The notes: generated by a model from the letters alone, not told the origin. Shown: positions 40,967 through 51,200, counted from the first letter of the stretch. The stretch: 56,338 bases of DNA from Ancylobacter novellus (GCA_003241485.1 QFQD01000010.1:1-56338); one strand, 5' to 3'. Made by a program: numbers and translations.

Positions 40967-43042
40967 TCAGCGCGCGGCCGGCACGCCGCCACGGTCGGCG
41001 AAGCGGCGCGGCCCGTCGAGGCCGAGTATCGCCTTGGTCGCGGCGTTGATGCCGTAAAGATCCTCGCGCGTCACCAGCTTGCCCTGCCCGTCGACATAGG
41101 TGGTGAAGTAGACGATATGGACCGGGAAGCGCTGCTTCAGGTTCAGGTACTTCTCATTGCCGCCGATCAGGCCGTTGATGCGCTGCTGGTTCCAGCCATC
41201 GCCCGGCAGGCCGAGGCTGAACAGCACCTCGGCGAATTTCAGCGGCTCGAACACGCGCACGCAGCCATGGCTGAAGGCACGGAAGTCGCGGGCGAACAGC
41301 GAGCGGCTCGGCGTGTCGTGCAGATAGACCGAGTGCTTGTTGGGGAACATGAACTTCATGCGGCCCAGCGCGTTGCGCTCGCCCGGCGCCTGGCGGAAGG
41401 AATAGCCCTGCGAGCCGCGCCGCCAGTCCACCGTGCCGGGATCGATGATGCGGCCGTTGCGCACCACGTCGATGCCCTGCCGGTCCAGCGCGTAGGGGTC
41501 GGCCTGCAGCTTGGGCAGCATCTCGTTCTTGATGATGCCCGGCGGCACGTTCCAGGACGGGTTGAACACCGCGTACTGCATTTCCTCCGACATTAGCGGC
41601 GTCTGGTTCTCGGGCTTGCCGACGACGACGCGGGTCTCGTGGATGGTCTGTTCGTTGACGACGACGCGCACCATGAACTCGGGAATGTTCACGATGACAT
41701 AGGTCGGCGCCACCTGGTGCGGCAGCCAGCGCCAGCGCTCCATATTGGCGACGATCTCGGAGACGCTGTCGCCCTGCCCGTCATTCAGCGCGGCCAGCGT
41801 GCCGCGCCCGACGATGCCGTCCGGCTTCTGCCCGGAAACGCGCTGGAACTCGCGCACCGCGTCGGCGAGGAACGTGTCGTAGACCTGATCTTCCGGCGCG
41901 CCGCCAATGCCCAGCCGCTGGCGCAGCAGCGGCACGCGCGGATCGCGGTCGCCGGGGCGCAGCGTCGGGCCGCCGGGAACGGTCGCGTGGCTGACCGCCT
42001 GCCCTTCCGCCAGCAGGCGGGCGAGCTGCATCTTCAGCAGGCGGTATTCGTCATATTGCGGCGCAAAGGACGCATAGGCCACCCGCGCATTCGGCGCCGA
42101 GGACACCAGCGCCAGCACCGCCAGCGGGTCCGGCACGGTCGGCGAGGGATCGACATCCTTGGAAATGCGCGCGGGGTCGAAGCGCCCGCTCTGGGCATGC
42201 CGGGCGTAGAGCAGCGTGGTCGCGGCGATTCGCAGCTCGTAATCGGCGAGATCGGCGTCGGAAGGGTGCGCGGCAAGCGGCGGCACGGTGTAGTCCGCCG
42301 CATTCAGCCCCTCCGCATCGGCGCCGGTAAAGGCGCCGAGCGCGGCGATGCCGAGCGGGGTCACACTGGTGCCGCCGGTGAACACCGGCTGGAAGGCGCG
42401 CGCGCCATAAAAGGCGGTGATGGCCTGCTGGTCGGCCGGGCGGGTGGCAAAGCGCGCGAGATGGCTGCCAATGAGTTCGGAAAGGATGGCCGCGACGCCG
42501 GAACCGGGCTGGGGAACGGCCGGCGCGCCGGCCGTCGCCGGGGCTGCCGTGCCGGAGGCGGGCGCGGGCGGGGTGGCCGGCGGGGTCGCCACATGCTCCA
42601 CGCTGCTGCCGGGCGTGCCGGTGCCGGTCTCGGGCGCGCCCTGCCCGATGGCGGGCGTCACCGGGTTGAACGGCGCCACCGCCGGCGCCGGGCTGATGGC
42701 CGGCTGCGGTGGCTGCATGGCGAGCGCGGCGGAGGAGGCCGGATTGGGCCGGCGCTTGCGGGCATCGTTGATGTCGAAGGGAGCCGGGCCGTGATCGAGA
42801 TTGGCCAGCAGCGAGGCGCCGGTGCCGGCCGAGCCCATGCCCGCGCGGGCGGGATCAAACGCCGGCGCGCGGTCGCCCGAGCCCATGCCGGCGCGATCGG
42901 TGGCGATAGGGGCGCCGGAAAATTCCTGCGCCAGGACGGCGCGTGCGGGAAGGAGCGTCGCCGCTACCAGCAGCGCGAAGGCCGTGCCCGCCAGATAGCG
43001 CTGCCTGCGCCACCGCACCAACTCTCCCACGCGACCCGACAT
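40967..43042 (-). CDS. Murein L,D-transpeptidase, YcbB/LdtD type
   Basis: Makes 3-3 (mDap-mDap) crosslinks in peptidoglycan or attaches proteins to it. 691 residues: signal sequence (residues 15-37), a disordered Ala/Pro stretch with repeated ARAGMGSG/DRAGMGSG, a scaffold domain (LARFATRPADQQAITAFYGARAFQPVF), a PG-binding domain (PLLRQRLGIGG, DAVREFQRVSGQKPDGIVGRGTLAALN), and a YkuD catalytic domain with SHGCVRVFEPLKFAEVL (Cys594). ATG 43042 follows GGAGAG. It and the DUF882 gene are adjacent on the same strand, a cell-wall pair. Confidence 0.95.
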   Translation of the reverse strand: MSGRVGELVRWRRQRYLAGTAFALLVAATLLPARAVLAQEFSGAPIATDRAGMGSGDRAPAFDPARAGMGSAGTGASLLANLDHGPAPFDINDARKRRPNPASSAALAMQPPQPAISPAPAVAPFNPVTPAIGQGAPETGTGTPGSSVEHVATPPATPPAPASGTAAPATAGAPAVPQPGSGVAAILSELIGSHLARFATRPADQQAITAFYGARAFQPVFTGGTSVTPLGIAALGAFTGADAEGLNAADYTVPPLAAHPSDADLADYELRIAATTLLYARHAQSGRFDPARISKDVDPSPTVPDPLAVLALVSSAPNARVAYASFAPQYDEYRLLKMQLARLLAEGQAVSHATVPGGPTLRPGDRDPRVPLLRQRLGIGGAPEDQVYDTFLADAVREFQRVSGQKPDGIVGRGTLAALNDGQGDSVSEIVANMERWRWLPHQVAPTYVIVNIPEFMVRVVVNEQTIHETRVVVGKPENQTPLMSEEMQYAVFNPSWNVPPGIIKNEMLPKLQADPYALDRQGIDVVRNGRIIDPGTVDWRRGSQGYSFRQAPGERNALGRMKFMFPNKHSVYLHDTPSRSLFARDFRAFSHGCVRVFEPLKFAEVLFSLGLPGDGWNQQRINGLIGGNEKYLNLKQRFPVHIVYFTTYVDGQGKLVTREDLYGINAATKAILGLDGPRRFADRGGVPAAR

Positions 43043-43416
43043 CGAACTCTCCGCTTGCTCTCGCCGCTCCAGCGCATCCGGGAGGCAGAACGCCTCTTTC
43101 TGCTCCAAGCTGCGACAGGTTCAACTCACGAACACGATAATGGTCGCATCCGCCAGCCAGCGTAGCGGCGGCGCCACAGGCGGCGGGAGACGGAGGACGA
43201 CCCTTTCGCAAACTCTGCCCGGAACGAAGTAAAGGTCGTGTTAAGCATGATCGCTCCCGCGCCAGAACGACACCGCAAAAGCACGCGGGAGCCGCTGCGG
43301 CATCCCGCCGCCGGCCTCTTGGACCCGCCCGCGCCTTCGCGCGTGCCTTCACCCTTGCCGCGGAGGCGGCGATTCCTATAATCCGCGCCTTCTTTCGCGG
43401 GGTATAGCAGGCGAGC
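43043..43416. other. Divergent spacer between transpeptidase and purE
   Basis: 374 bases without a gene. It includes stretches of low-complexity GC and the probable promoters for the divergent transpeptidase (reverse) and purEK (forward). No convincing hairpin, riboswitch fold or further open frame was seen. purE has no strong ribosome site; GGCGAGC precedes its ATG. Confidence 0.5.
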
Positions 43417-43926
43417 ATGAACGACCAGACGGCCAGAGAAGCGGCCACCGACACGCCGATCGCCATCATCATGGGCAGCCAGTCGGACTGGGACACCATG
43501 CGCAACGCCGCCGAGATGCTGGACGCGCTCGGCATCGGCCATGACTGCCTCATCGTCTCGGCGCACCGCACGCCCGAGCGCATGTTCGACTTCGCCAAGG
43601 GCGCGAAGGCCGCCGGCTACAAGGTCATCATCGCCGGCGCGGGCGGCGCGGCGCATCTGCCGGGCATGGTCGCCTCGCTGACCACGCTGCCCGTCTTCGG
43701 CGTGCCGGTGGAATCGAAGGCGCTGTCGGGCGTCGACAGCCTGCATTCCATCGTGCAGATGCCGGCCGGCATCCCGGTCGGCACGCTCGCCATCGGCAAG
43801 CCGGGCGCGACCAATGCCGCGCTGCTGGCCGCCGCCGTGCTGGCGATCTCCGATACGGCGCTGGCCGGACGCCTTGAAGCCTGGCGCGCCGCGCGCACCG
43901 CCGCCGTGGCGGAGCGGCCGGCATGA
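43417..43926 (+). CDS. purE: N5-carboxyaminoimidazole ribonucleotide mutase
   Basis: Class I PurE: converts N5-CAIR to CAIR in purine synthesis. 169 residues with IAIIMGSQSDWDTMRNAAEML, the active-site SAHRTPERMFDFAKGA, IIAGAGGAAHLPGMVAS and GVPVESKALSGVDSLHSIVQMP. Its stop overlaps the purK start by four bases (ATGA). PurE of this class needs PurK, which is directly downstream. Confidence 0.97.
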   Translation: MNDQTAREAATDTPIAIIMGSQSDWDTMRNAAEMLDALGIGHDCLIVSAHRTPERMFDFAKGAKAAGYKVIIAGAGGAAHLPGMVASLTTLPVFGVPVESKALSGVDSLHSIVQMPAGIPVGTLAIGKPGATNAALLAAAVLAISDTALAGRLEAWRAARTAAVAERPA

Positions 43927-45026
43927 GCACCCCCAGCACAAGCACGCCCCGCACCCTGAAGCCCGGCGACACGATCGGCATTCTCGGCGGCGGCCAGCTG
44001 GCGCGGATGATCGCGCTGGCGGCAGCCCCGCTCGGGCTGAAGACGCATATTTACGCCCCCGAAGCCGGCAGCCCGGCCTTCGACGTGGCGAGCGCCCATA
44101 CGCTTGCCGCCTATGACGACCTCGATTCGCTCAGCGCCTTCGCCCGCGCCGTCGATGTCGTCACCTATGAATTCGAGAACGTCCCGGTCGACACCGCCGC
44201 CTTCCTCGCCCTCATCGTGCCGGTGCATCCGGGCGCGCGGGCGCTCGGCATCACGCAGGACCGGCTGGACGAGAAGACCTTCGTCTCCCGCCTCGGCATC
44301 GAGACCGCGCCCTTCGCGGAAGTGAACGACGAGGCCGGCCTTGTCGCCGCGCTGGAGACCATCGGCCGCCCGGCGGTGCTGAAGACGCGCCGCTTCGGCT
44401 ATGACGGCAAGGGCCAGGTCATCATCCGCGAGGGCGACGACCCCGCCGCCGCCTTTACCGCCATCGGCCGGCATCCGGCGATCCTGGAAGGCTTCGTGCC
44501 GTTCGAGCGCGAGGTGTCCGTCGTCGCCGCCCGCACCGAGGACGGCCGCTTCGCCGCCTATGAGGTGACGGAGAACGAGCACCGCCATCACATCCTCCAC
44601 CGCTCCACCGTGCCGGCGAACGTCACGCCCGCCGTCGAGGCGGTATCGGCCGAAATCGCCCGGCGCATCGGCGAGGCGCTCGGCTATGTCGGCGTGTTTG
44701 CGGTGGAAATGTTCCTCGTCGTCGTGGACGGCGCGCAGGGCGTCATCGTCAACGAGATCGCCCCGCGCGTGCACAATTCCGGCCACTGGACGCTGGATGG
44801 CGCCGTCACCAGCCAGTTCGAGCAGCATGTGCGCGCCATTGCCGGCTGGCCGCTCGGCGCGGTGGAACGCTATGGCCGGGTCGAGATGACCAACCTGATC
44901 GGCGACGAGGCCGATACGTGGCTGGAGGTGCTCGGCGAGCCCGGCGCGCATCTGCACCTCTACGGCAAGGCGGAAGCCCGCCCCGGCCGCAAGATGGGCC
45001 ATGTGACGCGCATCTTCGAGGAGTGA
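43923..45026 (+). CDS. purK: 5-(carboxyamino)imidazole ribonucleotide synthase
   Basis: ATP-grasp enzyme that makes N5-CAIR from AIR, ATP and bicarbonate, the substrate of PurE. 367 residues: the N-terminal IGILGGGQLARMIALAAAPLGL, the central VVTYEFENVPVDTAAFL, the ATP-grasp RRFGYDGKGQVIIREG and VFAVEMFLVVVDG, and the C-terminal VNEIAPRVHNSGHWTLDGAVTSQFEQ. The ATG overlaps the purE stop, so the two are coupled. Confidence 0.97.
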   Translation: MSTPSTSTPRTLKPGDTIGILGGGQLARMIALAAAPLGLKTHIYAPEAGSPAFDVASAHTLAAYDDLDSLSAFARAVDVVTYEFENVPVDTAAFLALIVPVHPGARALGITQDRLDEKTFVSRLGIETAPFAEVNDEAGLVAALETIGRPAVLKTRRFGYDGKGQVIIREGDDPAAAFTAIGRHPAILEGFVPFEREVSVVAARTEDGRFAAYEVTENEHRHHILHRSTVPANVTPAVEAVSAEIARRIGEALGYVGVFAVEMFLVVVDGAQGVIVNEIAPRVHNSGHWTLDGAVTSQFEQHVRAIAGWPLGAVERYGRVEMTNLIGDEADTWLEVLGEPGAHLHLYGKAEARPGRKMGHVTRIFEE

Positions 45027-45367
45027 GGCGGGGCCGCGCGTCGACAACTGACCCAAAAGAAAATCGCCAAAGGGTTTTTGCGCTGGGTCCCGGACCGCCG
45101 TTCCACACCGCGCATCCCCGTCCGGGAAACATCCCCGTGTCCCGGACAAGCGACGGCGAAGCCGGAGCGCCGATCCGGGATCCAGCGCAAAACTCTTCCC
45201 GCCGTATCTCTTCCCGCCTCCCGCCGCATCTCTTCCCGCGCGCGGCCCGTCTCCCCCACAATCCTCTCGCCTTCGCGTGTTTTCACGCCATCGTGCGCGG
45301 CCGCGTTGAAATATTGCCGCCGCTGCGGCCGTATAGACGGGCAGCCCTGTCCTTCACGGTCCCTCCG
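45027..45367. other. Intergenic region between purK and msrQ
   Basis: 341 bases without a gene. It is dominated by a large inverted repeat (45076-45192, listed separately) and, after it, an imperfect direct repeat of TCTCTTCCCGCC (three copies in 45193-45240). No open frame has the codon usage of a gene here. Confidence 0.55.
45076..45192. repeat. Large inverted repeat with inner palindrome
   Basis: Outer arms TTTTGCGCTGGGTCCCGGA (45076-45094) and TCCGGGATCCAGCGCAAAA (45174-45192) match at 18 of 19 positions. Inside, GTCCGGGA (45120-45127) pairs with TCCCGGAC (45140-45147). The TCCCGGA core is shared with the other intergenic palindromes. Confidence 0.65.
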
Positions 45368-46321
45368 ATGCCCTTCCTGCGTGACAATTCCGGCAAGCTC
45401 AGTCCCGAGAAGATCGGCGCGTTCCTCGTCGTGCTGTTTCCACTTGGCCTGATGCTGTTTCGCGCCCTCAATGGCGGCTTCACCCCGCCCACCCCGTTCG
45501 GCGTGGGGCCGGGGCTCGGCGCTGGCCCCGGTTTGGGCGCCGGGCCCGGTTTGGGCGCAGGTCCCGGGCTGGGGGGCGGCGAGCCGGCGCTGGGCGCGCG
45601 CCCGCTGGTCGAGGTGATCCGCTTCATCGGCGACTGGGCGATCCGGCTGCTGCTCATCACGCTGGCGGTGACGCCGGCGCGCCGCCTGTTCAACTGGCCC
45701 AGGCTGCTTCTGGCCCGGCGCACGCTCGGCCTCGGCGCGGCGCTGCTGGTGGGCATCCACTTCACCTTCTATCTCATCGATATCGGCGATCTCGGCATGG
45801 CCGCGCGCGAGATCGTGCTGCGCATCTACCTCACCATCGGTTTTGTCGCGCTGCTCGCCTTCGCCGCCATGGCCTCGACCTCGTGGGACGGAGCGGTGCG
45901 CCGGCTCGGCGGCGAGCGCTGGAAGCACCTGCACGCGCTCATCTATCCCGCCACGGCGCTCGGCATTCTGCATTTCTTCATGCAGCAGAAGCTCGACGTC
46001 ACCGAGCCGACGCTGATGGCCGGGCTGTTCGTCTGGCTGATGGGCTGGCGGATCATGCAGCGCTATGGACGGGGCACCGGGCTCGCCAACATGCTGGCGC
46101 TGGCGCTCGCCGCCGGTCTCGGCACGGCGCTGATCGAGGCGGGCTGGTACGCCGCCGCCACCGGCGTCGACCCGGCGCGGGTGCTCGTGGCAAACCTTGC
46201 CTTCGACTACAAGATCAGCCCGGCCTGGTGGGTGGCGGGCAGCGCGGTGGCGGTGGCGCTCATCAGCGAGATCGTCCTGCGCCTTCGCCCGCTGCCCGTG
46301 CGGCGCACCGCCCGCGCCTAA
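45368..46321 (+). CDS. msrQ: Heme-binding membrane subunit MsrQ with a GPGLGA-repeat insertion
   Basis: Integral membrane cytochrome b that passes electrons from the respiratory chain to the periplasmic methionine sulfoxide reductase MsrP. 317 residues, longer than the usual about 200-220. First helix at about 16-35, then an inserted Gly/Pro stretch with four near-identical GPGLGA units at about 48-72, then the ferric-reductase-like core: WAIRLLLITLAVTPARRL, the heme-ligand histidines in GIHFTFYLIDIG and WKHLHALIYPATALGILHFFMQ, and a helical C-terminal region. No msrP is in the window. The stop overlaps miaA's stop (CTAA). Confidence 0.88.
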   Translation: MPFLRDNSGKLSPEKIGAFLVVLFPLGLMLFRALNGGFTPPTPFGVGPGLGAGPGLGAGPGLGAGPGLGGGEPALGARPLVEVIRFIGDWAIRLLLITLAVTPARRLFNWPRLLLARRTLGLGAALLVGIHFTFYLIDIGDLGMAAREIVLRIYLTIGFVALLAFAAMASTSWDGAVRRLGGERWKHLHALIYPATALGILHFFMQQKLDVTEPTLMAGLFVWLMGWRIMQRYGRGTGLANMLALALAAGLGTALIEAGWYAAATGVDPARVLVANLAFDYKISPAWWVAGSAVAVALISEIVLRLRPLPVRRTARA

Positions 46322-47241
46322 CCGACCTCGCGCCGCAACAGCGCGTGAGCATCGTCCCTCGGTAGCGCGCTCCAGCCTTCCAGCTGGTGGCGGAACCAGG
46401 TGTCCTGCCGCTTGGCATAATGGCGCGTGTCGCGGATGCCGCCCTCGATGGCCTCCTCGAGCGAAATCTCGCCTGCGAGATGGCGCGCGAACCACGGCAT
46501 GCCATGCGCCTTGAGAATGGTGCGGTCGGCCGGCAGGCGGCGCGCGAGCAGCGCCCGCGCCTCTTCCAGCGCGCCCTGCTCCATCATCACATAAAAGCGC
46601 TCGGCAATGCGCGCGCGCAGCGCCGCGCGGTCGGTGGCGAGGAAGATCTTCACCGCGTCCCCGGCCGGCAGGATGGGCGCGGCGGCGCGCTCCGCCTGCC
46701 AGCGCGCCAGCGGGCGGCCCGTCGCCTCGAATACTTCCAGCGCCCGCATCAGCCGCTGCGTGTCGGAGGGCCGCAGCCTCGCCGCCGTCTCCGGGTCGAC
46801 CGCCGCCAGCCTTGCGTGCAGCGCCGCGGCCTCCTCATCGAGGGCGCGGATGCGGGCGCGCACCTCCGGGGGAATGTCCGGCATGGGCGAGAGGCCGAGC
46901 GTCAGCGCCCGGAAATAGAGGCCAGTGCCGCCGATGAAGATCGGCAGCCGGCCCACAGCCTCGGCCTCAGCGAGCGTCCGGCGCGCATCCTCCAGCCAGC
47001 GGGCGACGGAATACTCCTCGCCGCCGTCGACATGGCCATAGAGGCGATGGGGCGCGCGGGCTTCCTCTTCCACGCTCGGGCGCGCGGTCAGCACGCGCAG
47101 GTCGCGATAGACCTGCATCGAATCGGCATTGATGACCACGCCATCGGCGCGCTCGGCCAGCGCCAGCGCCAGCGCCGACTTGCCGCTCGCGGTCGGCCCT
47201 GCGATAAGCACCGCGCGCGGGCGTGAAGCCTTTTCCGTCAC
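46318..47241 (-). CDS. miaA: tRNA dimethylallyltransferase
   Basis: Transfers a dimethylallyl group from DMAPP to A37 of tRNAs that read codons beginning with U. 307 residues: P-loop LIAGPTASGKSALALALA, the DMAPP/tRNA motifs INADSMQVYRDLRVLTARPS, HRLYGHVDGGEEYSVARW, IFIGGTGLYFRALTLGLSPMP, and DTRHYAKRQDTWFRHQ at the C terminus. GTG 47241 with GGAG upstream is the chosen start. It converges on msrQ with overlapping stops and diverges from serB. Confidence 0.95.
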   Translation of the reverse strand: MTEKASRPRAVLIAGPTASGKSALALALAERADGVVINADSMQVYRDLRVLTARPSVEEEARAPHRLYGHVDGGEEYSVARWLEDARRTLAEAEAVGRLPIFIGGTGLYFRALTLGLSPMPDIPPEVRARIRALDEEAAALHARLAAVDPETAARLRPSDTQRLMRALEVFEATGRPLARWQAERAAAPILPAGDAVKIFLATDRAALRARIAERFYVMMEQGALEEARALLARRLPADRTILKAHGMPWFARHLAGEISLEEAIEGGIRDTRHYAKRQDTWFRHQLEGWSALPRDDAHALLRREVG

Positions 47242-47317
47242 GCCCGTCTCCGCTTTGAACGTCTCTGTCAGCTCTTTTTGCCCGCCAGCTTCCCGGCGGC
47301 AAGGTCCCGCGCCACCA

Positions 47318-48211
47318 ATGTCCGATTCCCGCTCCCGCGTCGCCGTCCTCATCTCCAATCCGGCCGCCCCCGCTGTCGATGCCGACCTGGTCGCAGCGGC
47401 GCGTGCCGTTCTGCCGCAGCCGGGCACGGCGCGCTGGCTGAAGGACGGCGTCGCCGCCGAGATCGGCTTCGAGGGCGAGGTCGAGATCGCAAGCCTGCGC
47501 GAAGCGCTCGGCGAGCGGCCGGTCGATGTCGCGGTTCTTCCCGCGCAGGGGCGGCGCAAGAAGCTGTTCCTCGCCGACATGGACTCCACCATGATCGGGC
47601 AGGAATGCATCGACGAGCTGGCCGATTATGCCGGCATGAAAGCCCACGTCGCCGCCATCACCGAACGCGCCATGCGCGGCGAGATCGCCTTCGAGCCGGC
47701 CCTGCGCGAGCGCGTCGCGCTGCTCAAGGGCCTGCCGCTCACCGTGGTCGACGCGGTGATCGCCGAGCGCATCGCCCTCACTCCCGGCGGCCCGGCGCTG
47801 GTGCGCACCATGCGCGCGAACGGCGCCCACACGCTGCTGGTCTCCGGCGGCTTCACCCTGTTCACCGAGCGGGTCGCGGCGATGGTCGGCTTCCATGACC
47901 ACCGCGCCAATGTCCTCGTCGCGGATAGCGAGAGCTTCGCCGGGCTGGTGGAAGAACCGATCCTCGGGCGCGAGGCCAAGCTCGCGGCGCTGATCGAGAT
48001 GCGCGCCGCGCTCGGGCTGGCGCATGCCGACACGCTGGCGGTCGGCGACGGCGCCAACGATCTCGCCATGATCGGCGAGGCCGGGCTCGGCGTCGCCTTC
48101 CACGCCAAGCCCGCGGTGGCGGCGGCCGCGCAGGTGCGCATCGACCATGGCGACCTCACCGCTTTGCTCTATCTGCAGGGCTACGCGGCGAGCGATTTCG
48201 TCGCCGGCTGA
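47318..48211 (+). CDS. serB: Phosphoserine phosphatase
   Basis: Final step of serine synthesis, a HAD-family phosphatase. 297 residues, with an N-terminal ACT-like regulatory region (about 1-80) and the HAD core: LFLADMDSTMIGQECIDELA, whose nucleophile is Asp87 with Asp89 as acid/base; HTLLVSGGFTLFT; and AVGDGANDLAMIGEAGLGVAFHAKP. ATG 47318 was chosen over a longer frame reaching back to 47129, which overlaps the miaA start. It converges on the AsmA-type gene with a 5-base gap. Confidence 0.96.
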   Translation: MSDSRSRVAVLISNPAAPAVDADLVAAARAVLPQPGTARWLKDGVAAEIGFEGEVEIASLREALGERPVDVAVLPAQGRRKKLFLADMDSTMIGQECIDELADYAGMKAHVAAITERAMRGEIAFEPALRERVALLKGLPLTVVDAVIAERIALTPGGPALVRTMRANGAHTLLVSGGFTLFTERVAAMVGFHDHRANVLVADSESFAGLVEEPILGREAKLAALIEMRAALGLAHADTLAVGDGANDLAMIGEAGLGVAFHAKPAVAAAAQVRIDHGDLTALLYLQGYAASDFVAG

Positions 48212-48216
48212 ACCGG

Positions 48217-51200
48217 TCAGGGCGCCAGCGGCGGCGCCATGATCGGGTTCTGCAGCGGATCGGCGGGAATATCGACCGGCGGCGCCAGAGGCGGCGCGGC
48301 ACTGCCCGGCTGCGGATACTGATAGGGCATGGCCGGCGGCGCGGTCTGCCGCAGCGGCTGCGGCTGAGGCTGCGGCGGCGGCTTGGGCTGCGGCGGCGTG
48401 GCCAGACGCTGCGGGGGCGGGGGCTGGATCTGCGACGGCTGAACCGGCTGAACCGGTGCGGGCTGCGCCGGTGCCACCGCCGGCGCCGGCATCTCGTCGG
48501 TCGCGTGGCCGCCATTGGTCAGCGGCGTGCGGCCATATTCCGCCTCCAGCCGCTTCGTCTCGCGCTCCAGCGCGCGCATGTTGATCGCGGCGGTCAGCGC
48601 CGTGAGGTCGAAACGCCGGTCCGGCGCGGCGAGCGGCCCGCGCCATTGCACGCCCGCGCCGGGCGGAGCGCCGCCCGCGCCGGTGGCCGAGACGTCCTCG
48701 ATCTCCAGCGTCGCCTCGAAGGTCAACGCGGGAATGTCGAGCGAGCCGGTGAAGGCGAAACGCTGGTCACCGATGGCCGCGCGCGCCGTCGCGCTGCGGG
48801 CGACGCCGTTGACCACGCTGAGCGCGCTCTCCACCCGCGCCAGCTTCAGCGGCCCGCGCGAGAGGCCCTCATTGAGCAATTGCACCGTGCGCGCCTGATC
48901 GGGCGGCAGGCCGCGCTCGGTCGCCAGCATCACATATTGCAGCGCGCGCGGGTCGGTATAGGCGATCTCCAGCCCGTCGACGACGAGGCTGCCCTGTCCC
49001 TGCAGCGCGGCGGCAACGGCGCGCGGCGAGCGCCCGCTCCCGGTCACGTCCAGCGCCAGCGTCACCCGGCCCTTCACTCCGGGCTTGGCGACATCGGCGG
49101 CCTTCAGCAGCACCGCGCTGTCGGCCTCGGTGAGCGACAGATGACCGTTGAGCAGAACCACCTCGCCGCGCCGCGTCAGGTCGAAACGCCCGCCGAAGCG
49201 GCCGCCGGCAAGGTCGCCGCTCATCTCCTCGACCACCACGCCGCCCTCGGCGAGGCGCGCCTGCAGCTTTGCCCCTTCCAGCGCCAGCCCCGCCGGCAGG
49301 TCCAGCCGCTTGAGGGTGAGCTTCACCCGCGCGCCGATGCCGGCGAGAGCCGGCGTGCCGAAACGCCCGTCCGGCCAGCCGGGGCCGGCAGCGGGCACCG
49401 GCCCGACGGCGAGCCCGAGCGCGGCCGGAAGGCTCCAGCTGTCCATGGCGAGTTCCGCCTGAAGCGGCTGTGGCTCGCCCGCGACATAGGCAGCGCTGCC
49501 CTCGATCTTCTGCCCGGCCACCGCGCCGGTGAGCCCGCCAAGGCGCCACGCATCACCCTCGCGGGTCAGCGTGCCCGCAAGGCTGGCCGGCACGGCGGCA
49601 ACCCCGCCGGCTGCAAAGTTCGGGAACAGCCGCGCCAGATCCGCCCCGTCCAGCTTCAGCGTGAGATCGGGGCGCGCCCGCCCGTCCGGGTCCCACTCCA
49701 TCTTGCCCTTGGCGTCGAGCGTGGCGCCGGCAAACGCCAGCTCGCCCTCCAGCCCCGTGCCAAGGGTGAGGCTGGCGCGCGCCGGGCCGAGGCCCTGCCG
49801 CAGCCCCGGCACGCCCAGCGTCGTCAGCACGGCGCTGCCATCGGCCATGTCGAGCGCCAGCGTGCCGTCGAGTGGCTTGCCGGCACCGAAGCTCGCCTGC
49901 CCCGTGCCGGTCAGCACGCCGAGGCGGCCCTTGGCATCGAGCGCCATGCGGCCGGCTTGCGAGTTCAGCACCAGCCCGACATCGAGCGGGGCGAGCCGTG
50001 CGCCCATGGTCGTTGCAAACGCCTCGGCCTGTGGCAGGCCGAAAGCGCGGGCCAGCGCGGGCAGCCCATCGGCCTTCGCGCCCACCAGCCGCGCCTCGAA
50101 ACGGCCATCGGTCTCGGTGCCGGCCTGTGCGGTGCCGGAGGCGGCGAGCCGGCCGGAGCCGGTGAGGTCGAGCCCGCCGAAATTGGAGATCGCCAGCCGC
50201 TCGACGGAGAGCCCGCCGGCATCGCTCTTCACGATGATGTCCGCCCCGGCGGCGCCGACGCCAGCGAGCCGCACATCGGTGCCGGAAAAGCTCAGCCCCA
50301 CATCGAGCCGCTGGCCGCTGAGGCCCAGCAGCCGGCGCACCGGCGGCAGCAGCGCGTCGAGATCGACCTTGTCGGTCGAGACCACCGCATCCACCCGCCC
50401 GCGCCCGCCCGCCTGCGGAAACACATAGGCCGCGGTGCCAGAGACGCCGGTGTCGCCGACGCGCAGGCTCATATGGTCGAACGCCACCCGGTCGTCACCC
50501 AGCGCCACGGCGGCCCTGAGATCGGCCGCACCGGCGGGAAGGCCGGCGATCAGCGCCGTCGCGTCCGGCGCCGCCCAGCCGATGAAGGCCGGCAGGTCCT
50601 CGGCGGCGAGCGTGACATCGCCGGTGAACAGCGCGGCATTAGTGGCCGGCTTCTTCGTGCCGGAAACCTGCGGCAGGCGACCGGCGAGCTTCACGCTGGC
50701 ACGGCCGGGCAGCCGCGCCTCGATGGTGCGGGCGCGCCAGCCGGCGGGCGACCAGTCGAGCCCGGCGCGCACCTCGCGCATCGCCGCCGCACCCAGCAGC
50801 ACGGTGTCGCTGGAGAGGTCGAGCGTGCCGGAGGTGGCGATGCCCGAGAGCGGGGCGATGGTCTGGGCGAAGCGGTTCAGCACGCCCAGCGGGGCGGCAT
50901 CGCCCATGGCGGCGTTGAGGTCGATCTGCCGGGCGGCAAGCGACAGCTCCAGCCGCGAGGTCGGCGCATCCGGCGTGCCGGCCGCCACCAGCCGGGCGCG
51001 GCCGGAGAGTTCCACCGGCCGGTCGCCGCTGCCCAGCGACAGGCTCAGATTGGCGGCGTCGATCGCCTGCGCGCTGGCGTTCACCGTGCCGGAAAGGCTC
51101 CAGCTGGCGAGCGGGTCGCGCACCGGGGCGACCCCGTCGGCATCGCGCAGCGGCGGCAGCTCGGCGCCCGCCGGGCGCTGGGAGAGCGAAGCGCGCCCCT

